Of a stretch of DNA of 17,045 nucleotides, positions 7,492-13,864 are shown in pieces (within the stretch, counting starts at the first letter, position 1; each line of letters starts with the position of its first letter). Below the pieces are notes generated by a model. The model saw only the letters and a program-made list of their open reading frames with translations. It searched no databases and had not been told where the DNA came from. Position numbers and translations under genes: made by a program. The stretch lies in assembly GCA_023231425.1 (NCBI GenBank), contig JALNVI010000064.1, positions 1 to 17,045 on the forward strand, written 5' to 3'. The DNA is from Desulforhopalus sp. GTDB lineage: Bacteria > Desulfobacterota > Desulfobulbia > Desulfobulbales > Desulfocapsaceae.

Positions 7492-9231
7492 ATGAAAAAG
7501 ATAATAGTCAGTGCGTTTCTCACCCTCGGAATGACTGGTCTCACCGGTTGTGCCATGGAACGGTCCGGTCTCCCCTCACAGCCTGCTGAGGCGCCAGCTG
7601 TCTCCTCTTCTGAGCTTTCCGGAGATGTGACAGAGGAGGAATCGGTAAAGAAAGAGATGTCTGTGGTGATGCCGGATATCGACTATGTCAACGGGCGAAT
7701 TCTCGAATATAACCACAAGCTCGATCGCTGGAAAGAACTCGACCGCAGATCAGCGGGCGCGGACCTCAGCAAAAACAAAGCAGAAGAGATGGTGCGTTGT
7801 TTTCGCCGCATGCAAACCATCCTCAATTCCTTCAATACTCTGAGCTCTCAGATGCTCTCAGCTGAAGGTGAGGCAAAAGCGGCCAGCCGAGAGCAGATTC
7901 TGGAACTGCAGAAGAATGATGTCTCTTTCCTTGAAAGCAGCTGCGGTGCCATGCTTAACCAGGAGACGGATGTCCCTTTGCCAGGCATGAAGCTCAAGGT
8001 TGATCTTGCCAACTTTGAGAATCTTATCGAACGCAACTCTGCGGCGGGGGAATATGAGCAGGTGGTGCAGGTCTGGCTGGGGATCCCCGAAGAGTTATTA
8101 CCTCAGGTCAGTATCAGAACGCGTATCAAATATGGAAATGCGCTGATGTATCTGCATCAGGAAGCACAGGCGGCGCTGGTATATGCCGAGGTTGTTGACG
8201 GGATGTCCAGCTCAAAAGAGCAGGCGATGGACCTTGTTTCTCTGCGTCGGGTTCTGGCCGACCTCTACACTGCATCTGCTGACTATGATGCGGCCCGTAA
8301 ACAGTATCAAAAGATCTCCGAGGGCTATGAAAACCCTGGGCGTCTTGAGGAGTGGCCCCGGGTGCAGCTCTCCATCCTTGACAGTGCCGCTGCCGGTTCT
8401 CCGGAGTTGGCGGAGTATTCCGCACTGCTGCGTAATTTCCTTGGTTTTATTCCGAAAAAAGACGGTTTCAGCGTAAGATGGCAGGCGGAAAAGTTTCTCA
8501 CCGACTACCCCTATTCGCCGGTCGCTGCCAATGTCGACTATATCAAAGAGGTTTCTGTTAACCTTGCCAATGAGTGGTTTAACGATTTCCTCGCGCAGGT
8601 GAATGAGCTTCAATCCGCGGGCAAGTTTCAGGATGCACAGGATTTGCTGGAGACAATCCCTGCTGATATCATCAGCCCGGAACAGCAGCTGCAGCTGAAG
8701 AAGAAACTGGAGGAAATTCAACTCGCCTCGACGGGCAGCAGTGAGACTGTGCCGCTGCAGGATGTGCAGGATGTGCAGGATGTGCAGAATGTGCAGGATG
8801 TGCAGAATGTTCAGGACGGGCAGGATGGGCAGGATGTACAGAAACGCTGGAATGATGCGATGAATCTCGCCCGTGATGAGAAATATGATGAGGCCATTGC
8901 TGCCGTTTCTGCCCTGCGTGATACGGTTTATGCCGCAAAGGCAGAGGTGAAGATTCAGGAGCTGACTGAAGAGGCGGCACAGAGTGCACGCAGCCGCGCG
9001 GCGCAGCTCTTTCTGCGCTTTACGGAAAGTCAGGATCCTGTAGAGAAGAAGCAGCTGCTGGAAGAGAGCCGCGATGTGCTGCAGGGCATTCTGCAAAAGT
9101 ATCCTGAATCGGTTATTCGCAGCAAGGTGATTGATAATCTGGACCGGGTCAACCAGAGTCTCAATGAGCTCGGATTCGCAGACGTCCCGGCGCAGCCCGT
9201 TACCCCTGCTGATGCGCTCCCTGTGCAGTAA
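7492..9231 (+). CDS. Helical-repeat lipoprotein next to PBP, with (D/N)(V/G)Q repeat tract
   Basis: I do not recognise a named family for this 579-residue protein. It begins with MKKIIVSAFLTLG and a lipobox LTGC, giving lipidated Cys20. Residue +2 is Ala, not Asp, which favours the outer membrane if the Lol rule applies. I chose the ATG at 7492 over a TTG five codons upstream because it begins the signal peptide cleanly. Residues about 60-420 are helix-rich with TPR-like pairs, for example EYEQVVQVWLGIPEE and DYDAARKQYQKISEGY. A tract of nine three-residue units occupies residues 424-450. A second helical part (about 451-555) follows, then a Pro/Ala-rich tail. The gene lies 85 bases after the large PBP gene and ends 24 bases before a strong terminator, so the two probably form one operon. 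A role as a PBP activator like LpoA is inference. Confidence 0.75.
   Translation: MKKIIVSAFLTLGMTGLTGCAMERSGLPSQPAEAPAVSSSELSGDVTEEESVKKEMSVVMPDIDYVNGRILEYNHKLDRWKELDRRSAGADLSKNKAEEMVRCFRRMQTILNSFNTLSSQMLSAEGEAKAASREQILELQKNDVSFLESSCGAMLNQETDVPLPGMKLKVDLANFENLIERNSAAGEYEQVVQVWLGIPEELLPQVSIRTRIKYGNALMYLHQEAQAALVYAEVVDGMSSSKEQAMDLVSLRRVLADLYTASADYDAARKQYQKISEGYENPGRLEEWPRVQLSILDSAAAGSPELAEYSALLRNFLGFIPKKDGFSVRWQAEKFLTDYPYSPVAANVDYIKEVSVNLANEWFNDFLAQVNELQSAGKFQDAQDLLETIPADIISPEQQLQLKKKLEEIQLASTGSSETVPLQDVQDVQDVQNVQDVQNVQDGQDGQDVQKRWNDAMNLARDEKYDEAIAAVSALRDTVYAAKAEVKIQELTEEAAQSARSRAAQLFLRFTESQDPVEKKQLLEESRDVLQGILQKYPESVIRSKVIDNLDRVNQSLNELGFADVPAQPVTPADALPVQ
8761..8841 (+). repeat. Nine tandem 9-bp units encoding DVQ/NVQ/DGQ
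   Basis: Nine consecutive 9-base units of the form GATGTGCAG cover 81 bases, read in frame as DVQ x3, NVQ, DVQ, NVQ, DGQ, DGQ, DVQ. The first three units are identical at the DNA level, and later units differ by one or two bases. Unit length is a multiple of three, so gain or loss by slippage keeps the frame. The tract links two helical parts of the lipoprotein. Confidence 0.95.
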
Positions 9232-9254
9232 ATTTTCTGCTCCACAGGAACATG

Positions 9255-9294
9255 AAAAGGCCGTCTTTCCTTTTTCGGAAAGACGGCCTTTTTT
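9255..9294. terminator. Strong bidirectional intrinsic terminator
   Basis: A perfect 16-bp stem is formed by 9255-9270 (AAAAGGCCGTCTTTCC) and 9277-9292, with a 6-base loop and a run of T on the plus strand. A-rich sequence on the left side allows it to work on the minus strand too. It follows the lipoprotein stop by 23 bases and lies between convergent genes. Confidence 0.93.
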
Positions 9295-9312
9295 GTGGGC
9301 GTTGCAGGAAAG

Positions 9313-9470
9313 AATTCTTCTTCGTTACAGTCAAAAATTTATTCTCCGACAAAGCGAGGAACGAGACGTCGAGGTCAGCGCTATTACTCCGATATCATCA
9401 AAAGTTATGCCTGCGGTAAATTCCCTCCTGGCCCTCGAATATGAACGAAATACAAGCTGTTTCGAGGGAT
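9313..9470 (+). mobile_element. Short interspersed element, copy 1 (MITE-like, left end eroded)
   Basis: About 158 bases nearly match copy 3 (14681-14844) over the blocks TCTTCGTTACAGTCAAAA, TCCGACAAAGCGAGGAA, GACGTCGAGG, TGCGGTAAATTCC and CTCGAATATGAACGAAATAC. Copy 1 has about 19 extra bases in the middle. Its left terminal repeat is not recognisable. Its right end reads TTTCGAGGGATCC where the other copies have TTCAAGG(T)(T)(A)CCC. It ends 3 bases before the stop codon of the minus-strand gene at 9474. It has no coding capacity. Confidence 0.75.
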
Positions 9471-9473
9471 CCT

Positions 9474-10223
9474 TTATTCTGCGAGAGTCATCTGCAGAGC
9501 CCCGTCTGTTACCTTGAGTGATGTCACCCCCGCGGCGAACTGCTTCCAGAAGCCAGTGTCTGCTCCGGCCTGCTCCACAAGATCGACGTTTTTCATTCCT
9601 CCGAGCCAGGCTGCGGGTACCGGAATCCCCATCAGACTTACCCCTTTGACCATGACAATGGGATGCCCGTTTTCGTAGGCAAGCCGGGCTCCGGCTTTGA
9701 TCTTCAAGGTTTTTCCTCCGAGAACAGGGACATCCTGATCAAGGGGCAGGCGTACCCGCAGGCTGACCAGGTCATCGGAGAAATCGACTGCCACCTTGTC
9801 GGCGAGATCGGTGTTGTGGGCCAGAAGGGCATTTACTTCCCGCTCGGTAAGAATGATGGTGCGAGAAGCGCCTTCTTCAGAATATTTATCCGGCTGAAGC
9901 ACCCCGTTGCGCACGTCGTCATCGTTGGTCGAAGCTGTGGGAATTTTCTCCGCCGGAGTGCTTTCTGTTTTGAACAGGGAGCCCTCGAATTCGGCAAGTT
10001 TATTGTCCAGCACTGTCTGCTCCTGAGATGTCAGGACCACCGGCTGCAGAGGTGAGGCAAAGAAAGTGCTCTTGATGATCCAGCCGGTGACGGCGGCGGT
10101 GACGACCATCACCCCCAGCATCATTAGAATTACATGACTCCATTTGAAAGCTCCACGCTGCTGTTTTGGCTGTGGCTGCAGAGAAGGCGAAACCGGTTCT
10201 TTAATCTCAGCTGGTTGTTTCAT
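9474..10223 (-). CDS. Membrane-anchored protein of unknown function
   Basis: This 249-residue protein is not recognised. A Pro/Gln-rich cytoplasmic tail (1-28) precedes one membrane segment (about 29-50, HVILMMLGVMVVTAAVTGWI), then a linker rich in Thr, Glu and Asp (about 65-120). A periplasmic domain (about 120-249) begins ILTEREVNALLAHN. Its helix-then-beta layout loosely recalls YpmS/DUF2140-type single-pass proteins, but this is only a resemblance. The ATG at 10223 is fixed by a good AGGAG sequence. A longer frame reaches back to 10328, but its extra residues are encoded partly by the short interspersed element, so I reject it. The gene is bracketed by copies 1 and 2 of that element in direct orientation and is convergent with the lipoprotein gene. 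Confidence 0.7.
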   Translation of the reverse strand: MKQPAEIKEPVSPSLQPQPKQQRGAFKWSHVILMMLGVMVVTAAVTGWIIKSTFFASPLQPVVLTSQEQTVLDNKLAEFEGSLFKTESTPAEKIPTASTNDDDVRNGVLQPDKYSEEGASRTIILTEREVNALLAHNTDLADKVAVDFSDDLVSLRVRLPLDQDVPVLGGKTLKIKAGARLAYENGHPIVMVKGVSLMGIPVPAAWLGGMKNVDLVEQAGADTGFWKQFAAGVTSLKVTDGALQMTLAE

Positions 10224-10228
10224 GTCTG

Positions 10229-10233
10229 CTCCT
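10229..10233 (-). promoter_or_regulatory. Ribosome-binding site AGGAG deciding the start at 10223
   Basis: On the minus strand AGGAG lies 5 bases before ATG (AGGAGCAGACATG). It supports the 249-residue product over the longer frame that would include element-derived sequence. Confidence 0.75.
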
Positions 10234-10268
10234 GTGTAAAAAGGTTGGATATTTCCCAAGGGGAATTT

Positions 10269-10435
10269 GGGTACCTTGAATAATCGCCCATCTTCTTTGT
10301 TACAGTAAAAAAATATCATCGGAGGCAAGTGCTATACTCCAGGTAAGCGTTAGACTCCGTGATCAACCATGGCTGTAATAAAGTTCATCCTGTGCCTCGA
10401 ATATGAACGAAATACAAGCTGTTTCAAGGTTACCC
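10269..10435 (+). mobile_element. Short interspersed element, copy 2 (MITE-like, 167 bp)
   Basis: The left end GGGTACCTTGAATAAT and the right end TTTCAAGGTTACCC are inverted repeats of each other with one indel (GGGTACCTTGAA versus GGGTAACCTTGAA). ATTT flanks both sides (10265-10268 and 10436-10439), a likely short target duplication. The right third (CCTCGAATATGAACGAAATA) is identical to the other copies, while the middle has diverged. It lies upstream of the gene starting at 10223, so it may carry or have displaced that gene's promoter. Confidence 0.8.
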
Positions 10436-10562
10436 ATTTGTATCAACTTTTTTCCTCTGCGCTCATGGGGATCGCGATGTCAGTTTGCATCGATGGCTGA
10501 TTTTGTTCTTCGGTCGTCAATTCCTCCCTGGTATTTCTCTACCATGATGTATATTGTTCACG

Positions 10563-10584
10563 TTGAAACCTGTAATAGTTTCAA
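10563..10584. repeat. Inverted repeat TTGAAAC / GTTTCAA upstream of the DJ-1 family gene
   Basis: TTGAAAC (10563-10569) and GTTTCAA (10578-10584) are perfect 7-base arms around 8 bases, centred about 50 bases before the ATG at 10624. The position suits an operator or a leader hairpin. The rest of 10436-10562 shows no gene or clear promoter. Confidence 0.4.
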
Positions 10585-10623
10585 TAACATATTATGCACT
10601 TTTTGCAAAATTCGGAGAAAATC

Positions 10624-11175
10624 ATGAGTACAGTTCTTGTTGCTCTTGCAGAAGGGTTTGAAACGGTGGAAGCACTGGCAGTGGTTGACGTTATGCGGCG
10701 TGGCGGGGTTGAAGTGGTTACCGCGTCCGTTGGTGAGAATCAGCAGGTGAAATCTTCTCATAACGTAGAGGTTACTGCCGACAAAATGATTCGCGACTGT
10801 ATGGATTCTCAGTGGGATCTCATCGTCATGCCCGGCGGTGTTAAAGGCTCAGAAAATCTTGCCAAATCCCCCGAGGTGGAGAAACTTCTGAAGAACCAGA
10901 ATGCAAAAGGGCGTCTCTTTGGTGGTATCTGCGCCGCTCCCGCTCTGGTTCTGGAAAAACAGGGCCTGCTGGAGGGCAAAAAAGCTACCTGCCATCCCGG
11001 GTTTATGGATAAGATTGCTCCAGAGCGGCGGCAGGATGAAGGGGTTGTCGTCGCCGGGAACTGTGTCACCGGACGTGGTGCCGGCTGGTCTCTCCCCTTT
11101 GCCCTTGAGATGCTCGAAAAGCTGGAAGGCAAAGAAAAACGCGAGGCCGTTGAGAAAGGAATGGCACTGCGCTGA
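10624..11175 (+). CDS. DJ-1/YajL (ThiJ/PfpI) family protein
   Basis: This 183-residue protein belongs to the DJ-1/YajL branch of the DJ-1/PfpI superfamily, which protects proteins and small molecules from oxidative or carbonyl damage. The exact activity is debated. The nucleophilic-elbow Cys103 lies in GGICAAP, the partner Glu16 in GFETVEAL, and the glycine-rich TGRGAG block follows at 149-154. The PGG motif (70-72) is also present. Length is typical. The ATG at 10624 has GGAG 6 bases upstream, so I prefer it to an in-frame start 30 bases earlier. The gene is preceded by a non-coding stretch with an inverted repeat and is convergent with the Nudix gene, with 32 bases between the stops. Nothing in the context ties it to a pathway. 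Confidence 0.92.
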   Translation: MSTVLVALAEGFETVEALAVVDVMRRGGVEVVTASVGENQQVKSSHNVEVTADKMIRDCMDSQWDLIVMPGGVKGSENLAKSPEVEKLLKNQNAKGRLFGGICAAPALVLEKQGLLEGKKATCHPGFMDKIAPERRQDEGVVVAGNCVTGRGAGWSLPFALEMLEKLEGKEKREAVEKGMALR

Positions 11176-11207
11176 TTTTTTTCAGGGAGAAGGTTTTGCT
11201 CTTTCTC

Positions 11208-11786
11208 TCACGTGTCTGAACTCGACGGAGAAGGGAGCATCGGCAGGTCTTTCAGCATGCTGTCATTACCGAAGATGCGCAGAGTCAGTTCGTAGGTAAA
11301 CCCCCACAGGTAGTAATCTGCCAGTGGCCAGGAGGGATAGAACCTGCCCGGCAACCGGGCTGGCATCATCTCCCGCATGGCGTGGCCGTTTGGACGGAGA
11401 AAATCGGCTATCTTCACCCAGCATGCCCCCTGTATCTCCCGTTGTTGAAGAATGAGAGAGGGGCGGTGGTCCAGACGAAAGTGGAAGGGATGCACTGGCA
11501 CCGGATGTTTGGTGCTGCGGGCGGCGGGAGTTGCTGGCAGCTCCTCAACCAGAGCTGTGGGGGAGAGCTTAATGCCACACTCTTCACAGGTTTCACGGAT
11601 GGCGGTGGAGAGCGGAGAACCGTCGTCAGTCTGACAGCGACCACCGGGAAAGGCGTATTGTGCCGACCAGTGGTCATTTTTACTGGTACTGCGGCGCAGC
11701 AACAGTACCTCGCGGTCCGGCTTTACGATCTCAATAATGGCCACCGCGGCAGCCCGGGAAACCTCATTTTTTCTGTCGTAATTCAT
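11208..11786 (-). CDS. Nudix hydrolase, CoA-pyrophosphatase (NudL)-like
   Basis: This 192-residue Nudix protein probably cleaves a nucleoside-diphosphate-linked substrate such as CoA. The block LLLRRSTS...YAFPGG (28-49) followed by a run with DD, and RETCEECGI (64-72), matches the NudL/UPF0035 arrangement. As in NudL, the first Glu of the classical Nudix box is absent, with Gly at that position, and the core REXXEE metal-binding helix is intact. The C-terminal part has an aromatic-rich WPLADYYLWGFTYELTLRIF segment, which is also typical of this subgroup (WGxTa). The substrate is inferred from family only. The ATG at 11786 has no clear ribosome-binding site. The gene is divergent from the sulfite reductase gene across 88 bases and convergent with the DJ-1 family gene. 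Confidence 0.85.
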   Translation of the reverse strand: MNYDRKNEVSRAAAVAIIEIVKPDREVLLLRRSTSKNDHWSAQYAFPGGRCQTDDGSPLSTAIRETCEECGIKLSPTALVEELPATPAARSTKHPVPVHPFHFRLDHRPSLILQQREIQGACWVKIADFLRPNGHAMREMMPARLPGRFYPSWPLADYYLWGFTYELTLRIFGNDSMLKDLPMLPSPSSSDT

Positions 11787-11874
11787 ATCATTTAAAAAAT
11801 AAAAGTAAAGGGAAGGGTAGAAAATCTGTTTTCTGCTTTTCCTCGTTCGATTAAAAAAAGCAAGGAGTAGAACA

Positions 11875-12489
11875 ATGGATAAGCCCCAATTCGCAACAGT
11901 TACAGTAATTCTTCCCTCTGGCCGTCTGTCGGTTGAAATGATGACGGTGGCTCAGGAGGTCGCTGTAAAATATGGACTCGGAATCTATTTTTCACTGTCA
12001 CAGAACCTTCGTCTCACCGGCGTGAAGGATGAAGACATGGAGGCTGTAAAGGCTCCATTTGCCGCCCTTGGGGCAACATTTAAGAAACCAGGTGTTCTCC
12101 ATAAACCACGTATTTGCACCGGAGAAAAATACTGTTGCCTCGGGAAATATGATACTGAGGCGCTGAGCGACCGTATTCTCGCACTTTACGCTGAAGTCCC
12201 CACCAAACCCAAGCTTAAAATTGCCCTCGCCGGTTGTCAAAATATGTGCTCCAATCCACTGACAACCGATATCGGAGTGGTCGGCACCTGCAGGGGGTTT
12301 GATGTCTACGCCGGTGGACGCGGCGGCAGCAGACCTGCCATCGGCAGGAGGGTGGGGAAGGATGTCGATGAGAAAACCGTGCTGGAGATGGTTGGGAAGC
12401 TCATCGAATATCACAATAATGTTGATGTGAAAAAACTGCGCCTCTGTCAGTGGATTGATAATACCGCTTTTCCTTACGCGGAGGTCTGA
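11875..12489 (+). CDS. Single-domain siroheme/[4Fe-4S] sulfite reductase-type protein
   Basis: This 204-residue protein has the nitrite/sulfite reductase fold reduced to one half-repeat pair. A ferredoxin-like N-terminal part (about 5-65) precedes the siroheme and [4Fe-4S] binding part. The four cluster ligands follow the C-x5-C...C-x3-C rule: Cys81 and Cys87 (CTGEKYC), Cys121 and Cys125 (GCQNMC). Length and motif fit the low-spin 'assimilatory-type' sulfite reductase of sulfate reducers such as Desulfovibrio vulgaris (about 218 residues), which carries one siroheme and one cluster. The usual duplicated 60-kDa hemoprotein layout is absent. Its role in vivo is unsettled: it reduces sulfite in vitro. 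AAGGAG lies 7 bases before the ATG, so the start is well supported. No siroheme synthesis or electron-donor gene is adjacent. A terminator follows the stop, inside the convergent gene. Confidence 0.88.
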   Translation: MDKPQFATVTVILPSGRLSVEMMTVAQEVAVKYGLGIYFSLSQNLRLTGVKDEDMEAVKAPFAALGATFKKPGVLHKPRICTGEKYCCLGKYDTEALSDRILALYAEVPTKPKLKIALAGCQNMCSNPLTTDIGVVGTCRGFDVYAGGRGGSRPAIGRRVGKDVDEKTVLEMVGKLIEYHNNVDVKKLRLCQWIDNTAFPYAEV

Positions 12490-12495
12490 ATTTTT

Positions 12496-13089
12496 TTATC
12501 CTGAAAAATACAGTTCCCCAAAAAACTCCGGACAATGAAAGTCTGGAGTTTTTGTTTGTATGGGACTCCACGAAAGGTAGTGGGGCTGTTTCTGATGGTC
12601 GCCGCATTTGTAGAAGTTGGCGCGGGCCCTTACTCCGCTCAGGGACGTAACCCCGCTGAGGGAGAAGATCGCGGCGGGAATTTTCAGCGCCACAGACCAG
12701 CGCGTTGTTCCTGGCAGCTCCAATGGTCGGTGGCCGAGGGACGGTGTGGCGATGATCTTCTGCAGGAGGCTCTCCGGCAGAAGTTTTCTTTGCTCGCGGT
12801 TCGGTCCCCATGCCGCGTGCAGCACACCGATGCAGTTGCATTCAATATTGAAGTAGTTTCGGTTGTCGAAGGAGATAAAAAATTCCACACAACTGTCCTG
12901 CCATACGGGGCCGTTTGCATGGGTGGTTACCGCCCGGCACTCCTGCTCTTTTGTATCAAAACGCAGTTCGATGGCATCACAGCTGTGGCTGATACTGAAA
13001 TTAACAACAGCACACTGCGGAAAATCCCAGTTATTGCAGTCCAGCGCTGCTGTTACCGTGTTGGCACTGACGATTTCAACTCTTTTCAT
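12496..13089 (-). CDS. CBM9-like (DOMON-like) carbohydrate-binding protein
   Basis: This 197-residue protein resembles the stand-alone family-9-like carbohydrate-binding module. The hallmark run is VWQDSCVEFFISF (62-74), then YFNIECNCIGVLHAAWGPNR (79-98), RANFYKCG (156-163) and the ending PDFHCPEFFGELYF (182-195). No signal peptide or membrane segment is visible, so it may be cytoplasmic. The ligand is unknown, and the family name implies sugars only by homology. A short duplication, SLSGV-T-SLSGV, sits at 143-153. The ATG at 13089 is 3 bases from the inverted end of the RAYT element, and no Shine-Dalgarno sequence precedes it. The insertion has therefore replaced the native 5' region, and expression may depend on read-through from the element. 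The last codons double as the terminator of the convergent sulfite reductase gene. Confidence 0.78.
   Translation of the reverse strand: MKRVEIVSANTVTAALDCNNWDFPQCAVVNFSISHSCDAIELRFDTKEQECRAVTTHANGPVWQDSCVEFFISFDNRNYFNIECNCIGVLHAAWGPNREQRKLLPESLLQKIIATPSLGHRPLELPGTTRWSVALKIPAAIFSLSGVTSLSGVRARANFYKCGDHQKQPHYLSWSPIQTKTPDFHCPEFFGELYFSG
12521..12553. terminator. Intrinsic terminator embedded in a coding sequence
   Basis: AAAAACTCCGGAC (12521-12533) pairs with GTCTGGAGTTTTT (12541-12553) around a 7-base loop, with one G-T pair. T-rich sequence follows. It lies 32 bases after the sulfite reductase stop. On the minus strand the same bases encode the PDFHCPEFF end of the CBM9-like protein. Confidence 0.85.
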
Positions 13090-13091
13090 TG

Positions 13092-13864
13092 AAAAAAAGG
13101 GGTCAGAACTCTTTATTAGATTTTCGGGGGCGGCCAGGTCCCTTATTTGAGATTCGGAGACCCAGTCTCTGAGATACTTCCTGGCGGAATCGGTCGCTGC
13201 CGGTTAACTGACCTCTCTGGAGTGCATTTCTGATCAACGTGATCTCTGCTTCAGGAATTGTGTCACAAACATACTGCTTATAAGCTGTCTGGCGATCCCG
13301 TTTATTCTTTCCCAAAGACAGGTATGATGTATCGAAATCCACAGTCTGATCATCGCTTCCTTCCGCCTTGCAGCGATAGCTCGCCCATTTGTAGTCTTGA
13401 GGGGCTGAGACCATACCGGTACGCAGAGGGTTCAAGTCAATATAACGACAACACGCTGGCAGGTAATCTGCAGTTGAGATAATGCTTGATTTAAAACGGC
13501 CCTCCCAGAGGCTGCCAGATCGGCCTTCACGTTTATTCGCATACCGCGTCTGCCTCCCGGCGACTCCTTTCATGAGTCTTGAAAGGGACTCAGGATCATC
13601 ACCTGGCTCAATAACCAGGTGCACGTGATTGGTCATCAGGCAATAGGCGTAAATCCTGCATCCAAATTCTTTTTTGAAATGAATGAGATTGTCCCGATAA
13701 TAGTTGTAATCATCGTCTTCAACAAAAATGGTCTGCCGGTTGTGACCGCGTTGGACGATATGATGAGGTGTATTGGGGAGAAGTATTCGTAATGGTCGAG
13801 GCATGCTGTATATGCTACCATGCGTGTCGCAAACTCTCAATAAATAATTCTGACCCCTTTTTTT
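13092..13864 (-). mobile_element. RAYT element with perfect 17-bp inverted ends
   Basis: The 773-base unit is bounded by AAAAAAAGGGGTCAGAA (13092-13108) and its exact reverse complement (13848-13864). The pairing loosely continues inward (CTCTTTATTAGA versus TTATTTATTGAGA). Inside the start-codon end a palindromic stretch (GCATG...CATGC, 13801-13823) and a small hairpin (GAGACCCAGTCTC) near 13157-13169 look like REP-type foldback sites. The unit carries one transposase gene. It fills the gap between mtgA and the CBM9-like gene completely. No target duplication is visible. Confidence 0.85.
13103..13804 (-). CDS. REP-associated tyrosine transposase (RAYT, TnpA_REP)
   Basis: This 233-residue protein is a Y1 HUH-type single-strand transposase of the IS200-like RAYT group, which acts on REP hairpins. 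Seen: the N-terminal block MPRPLR..LPNTPHHIVQRG (1-20), the HUH motif in MTNHVHLVIEP (His60, His62), GSLWEGRFKSS (97-107) and the catalytic Tyr121 in CRYIDLNPLR. A basic C-terminus with GPGRPRK (222-228) resembles a minor-groove DNA-binding hook. I chose ATG 13804 because MPRPLR is the usual start. A frame extends 12 codons further, but only into element-end sequence. The stop codon TGA is formed by the TCA inside the 17-bp terminal repeat, so the coding end and the mobile end overlap. All catalytic residues are present, so it may be active. Confidence 0.92.
   Translation of the reverse strand: MPRPLRILLPNTPHHIVQRGHNRQTIFVEDDDYNYYRDNLIHFKKEFGCRIYAYCLMTNHVHLVIEPGDDPESLSRLMKGVAGRQTRYANKREGRSGSLWEGRFKSSIISTADYLPACCRYIDLNPLRTGMVSAPQDYKWASYRCKAEGSDDQTVDFDTSYLSLGKNKRDRQTAYKQYVCDTIPEAEITLIRNALQRGQLTGSDRFRQEVSQRLGLRISNKGPGRPRKSNKEF

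Noticed and set aside
8212..9096. Minus-strand frame of 294 codons with an ILH repeat
   Set aside because: The repeat is the antisense reading of the (D/N)(V/G)Q tract in the lipoprotein gene. No start context or family resemblance.
10403..10627. Plus-strand frame of 74 codons beginning in element copy 2
   Set aside because: Its start and first residues come from the element's conserved right third. The rest has no family resemblance and it overlaps the DJ-1 gene start.
12535..13092. Plus-strand frame of 185 codons
   Set aside because: Antisense to the CBM9-like gene, whose family motifs are clear on the minus strand.
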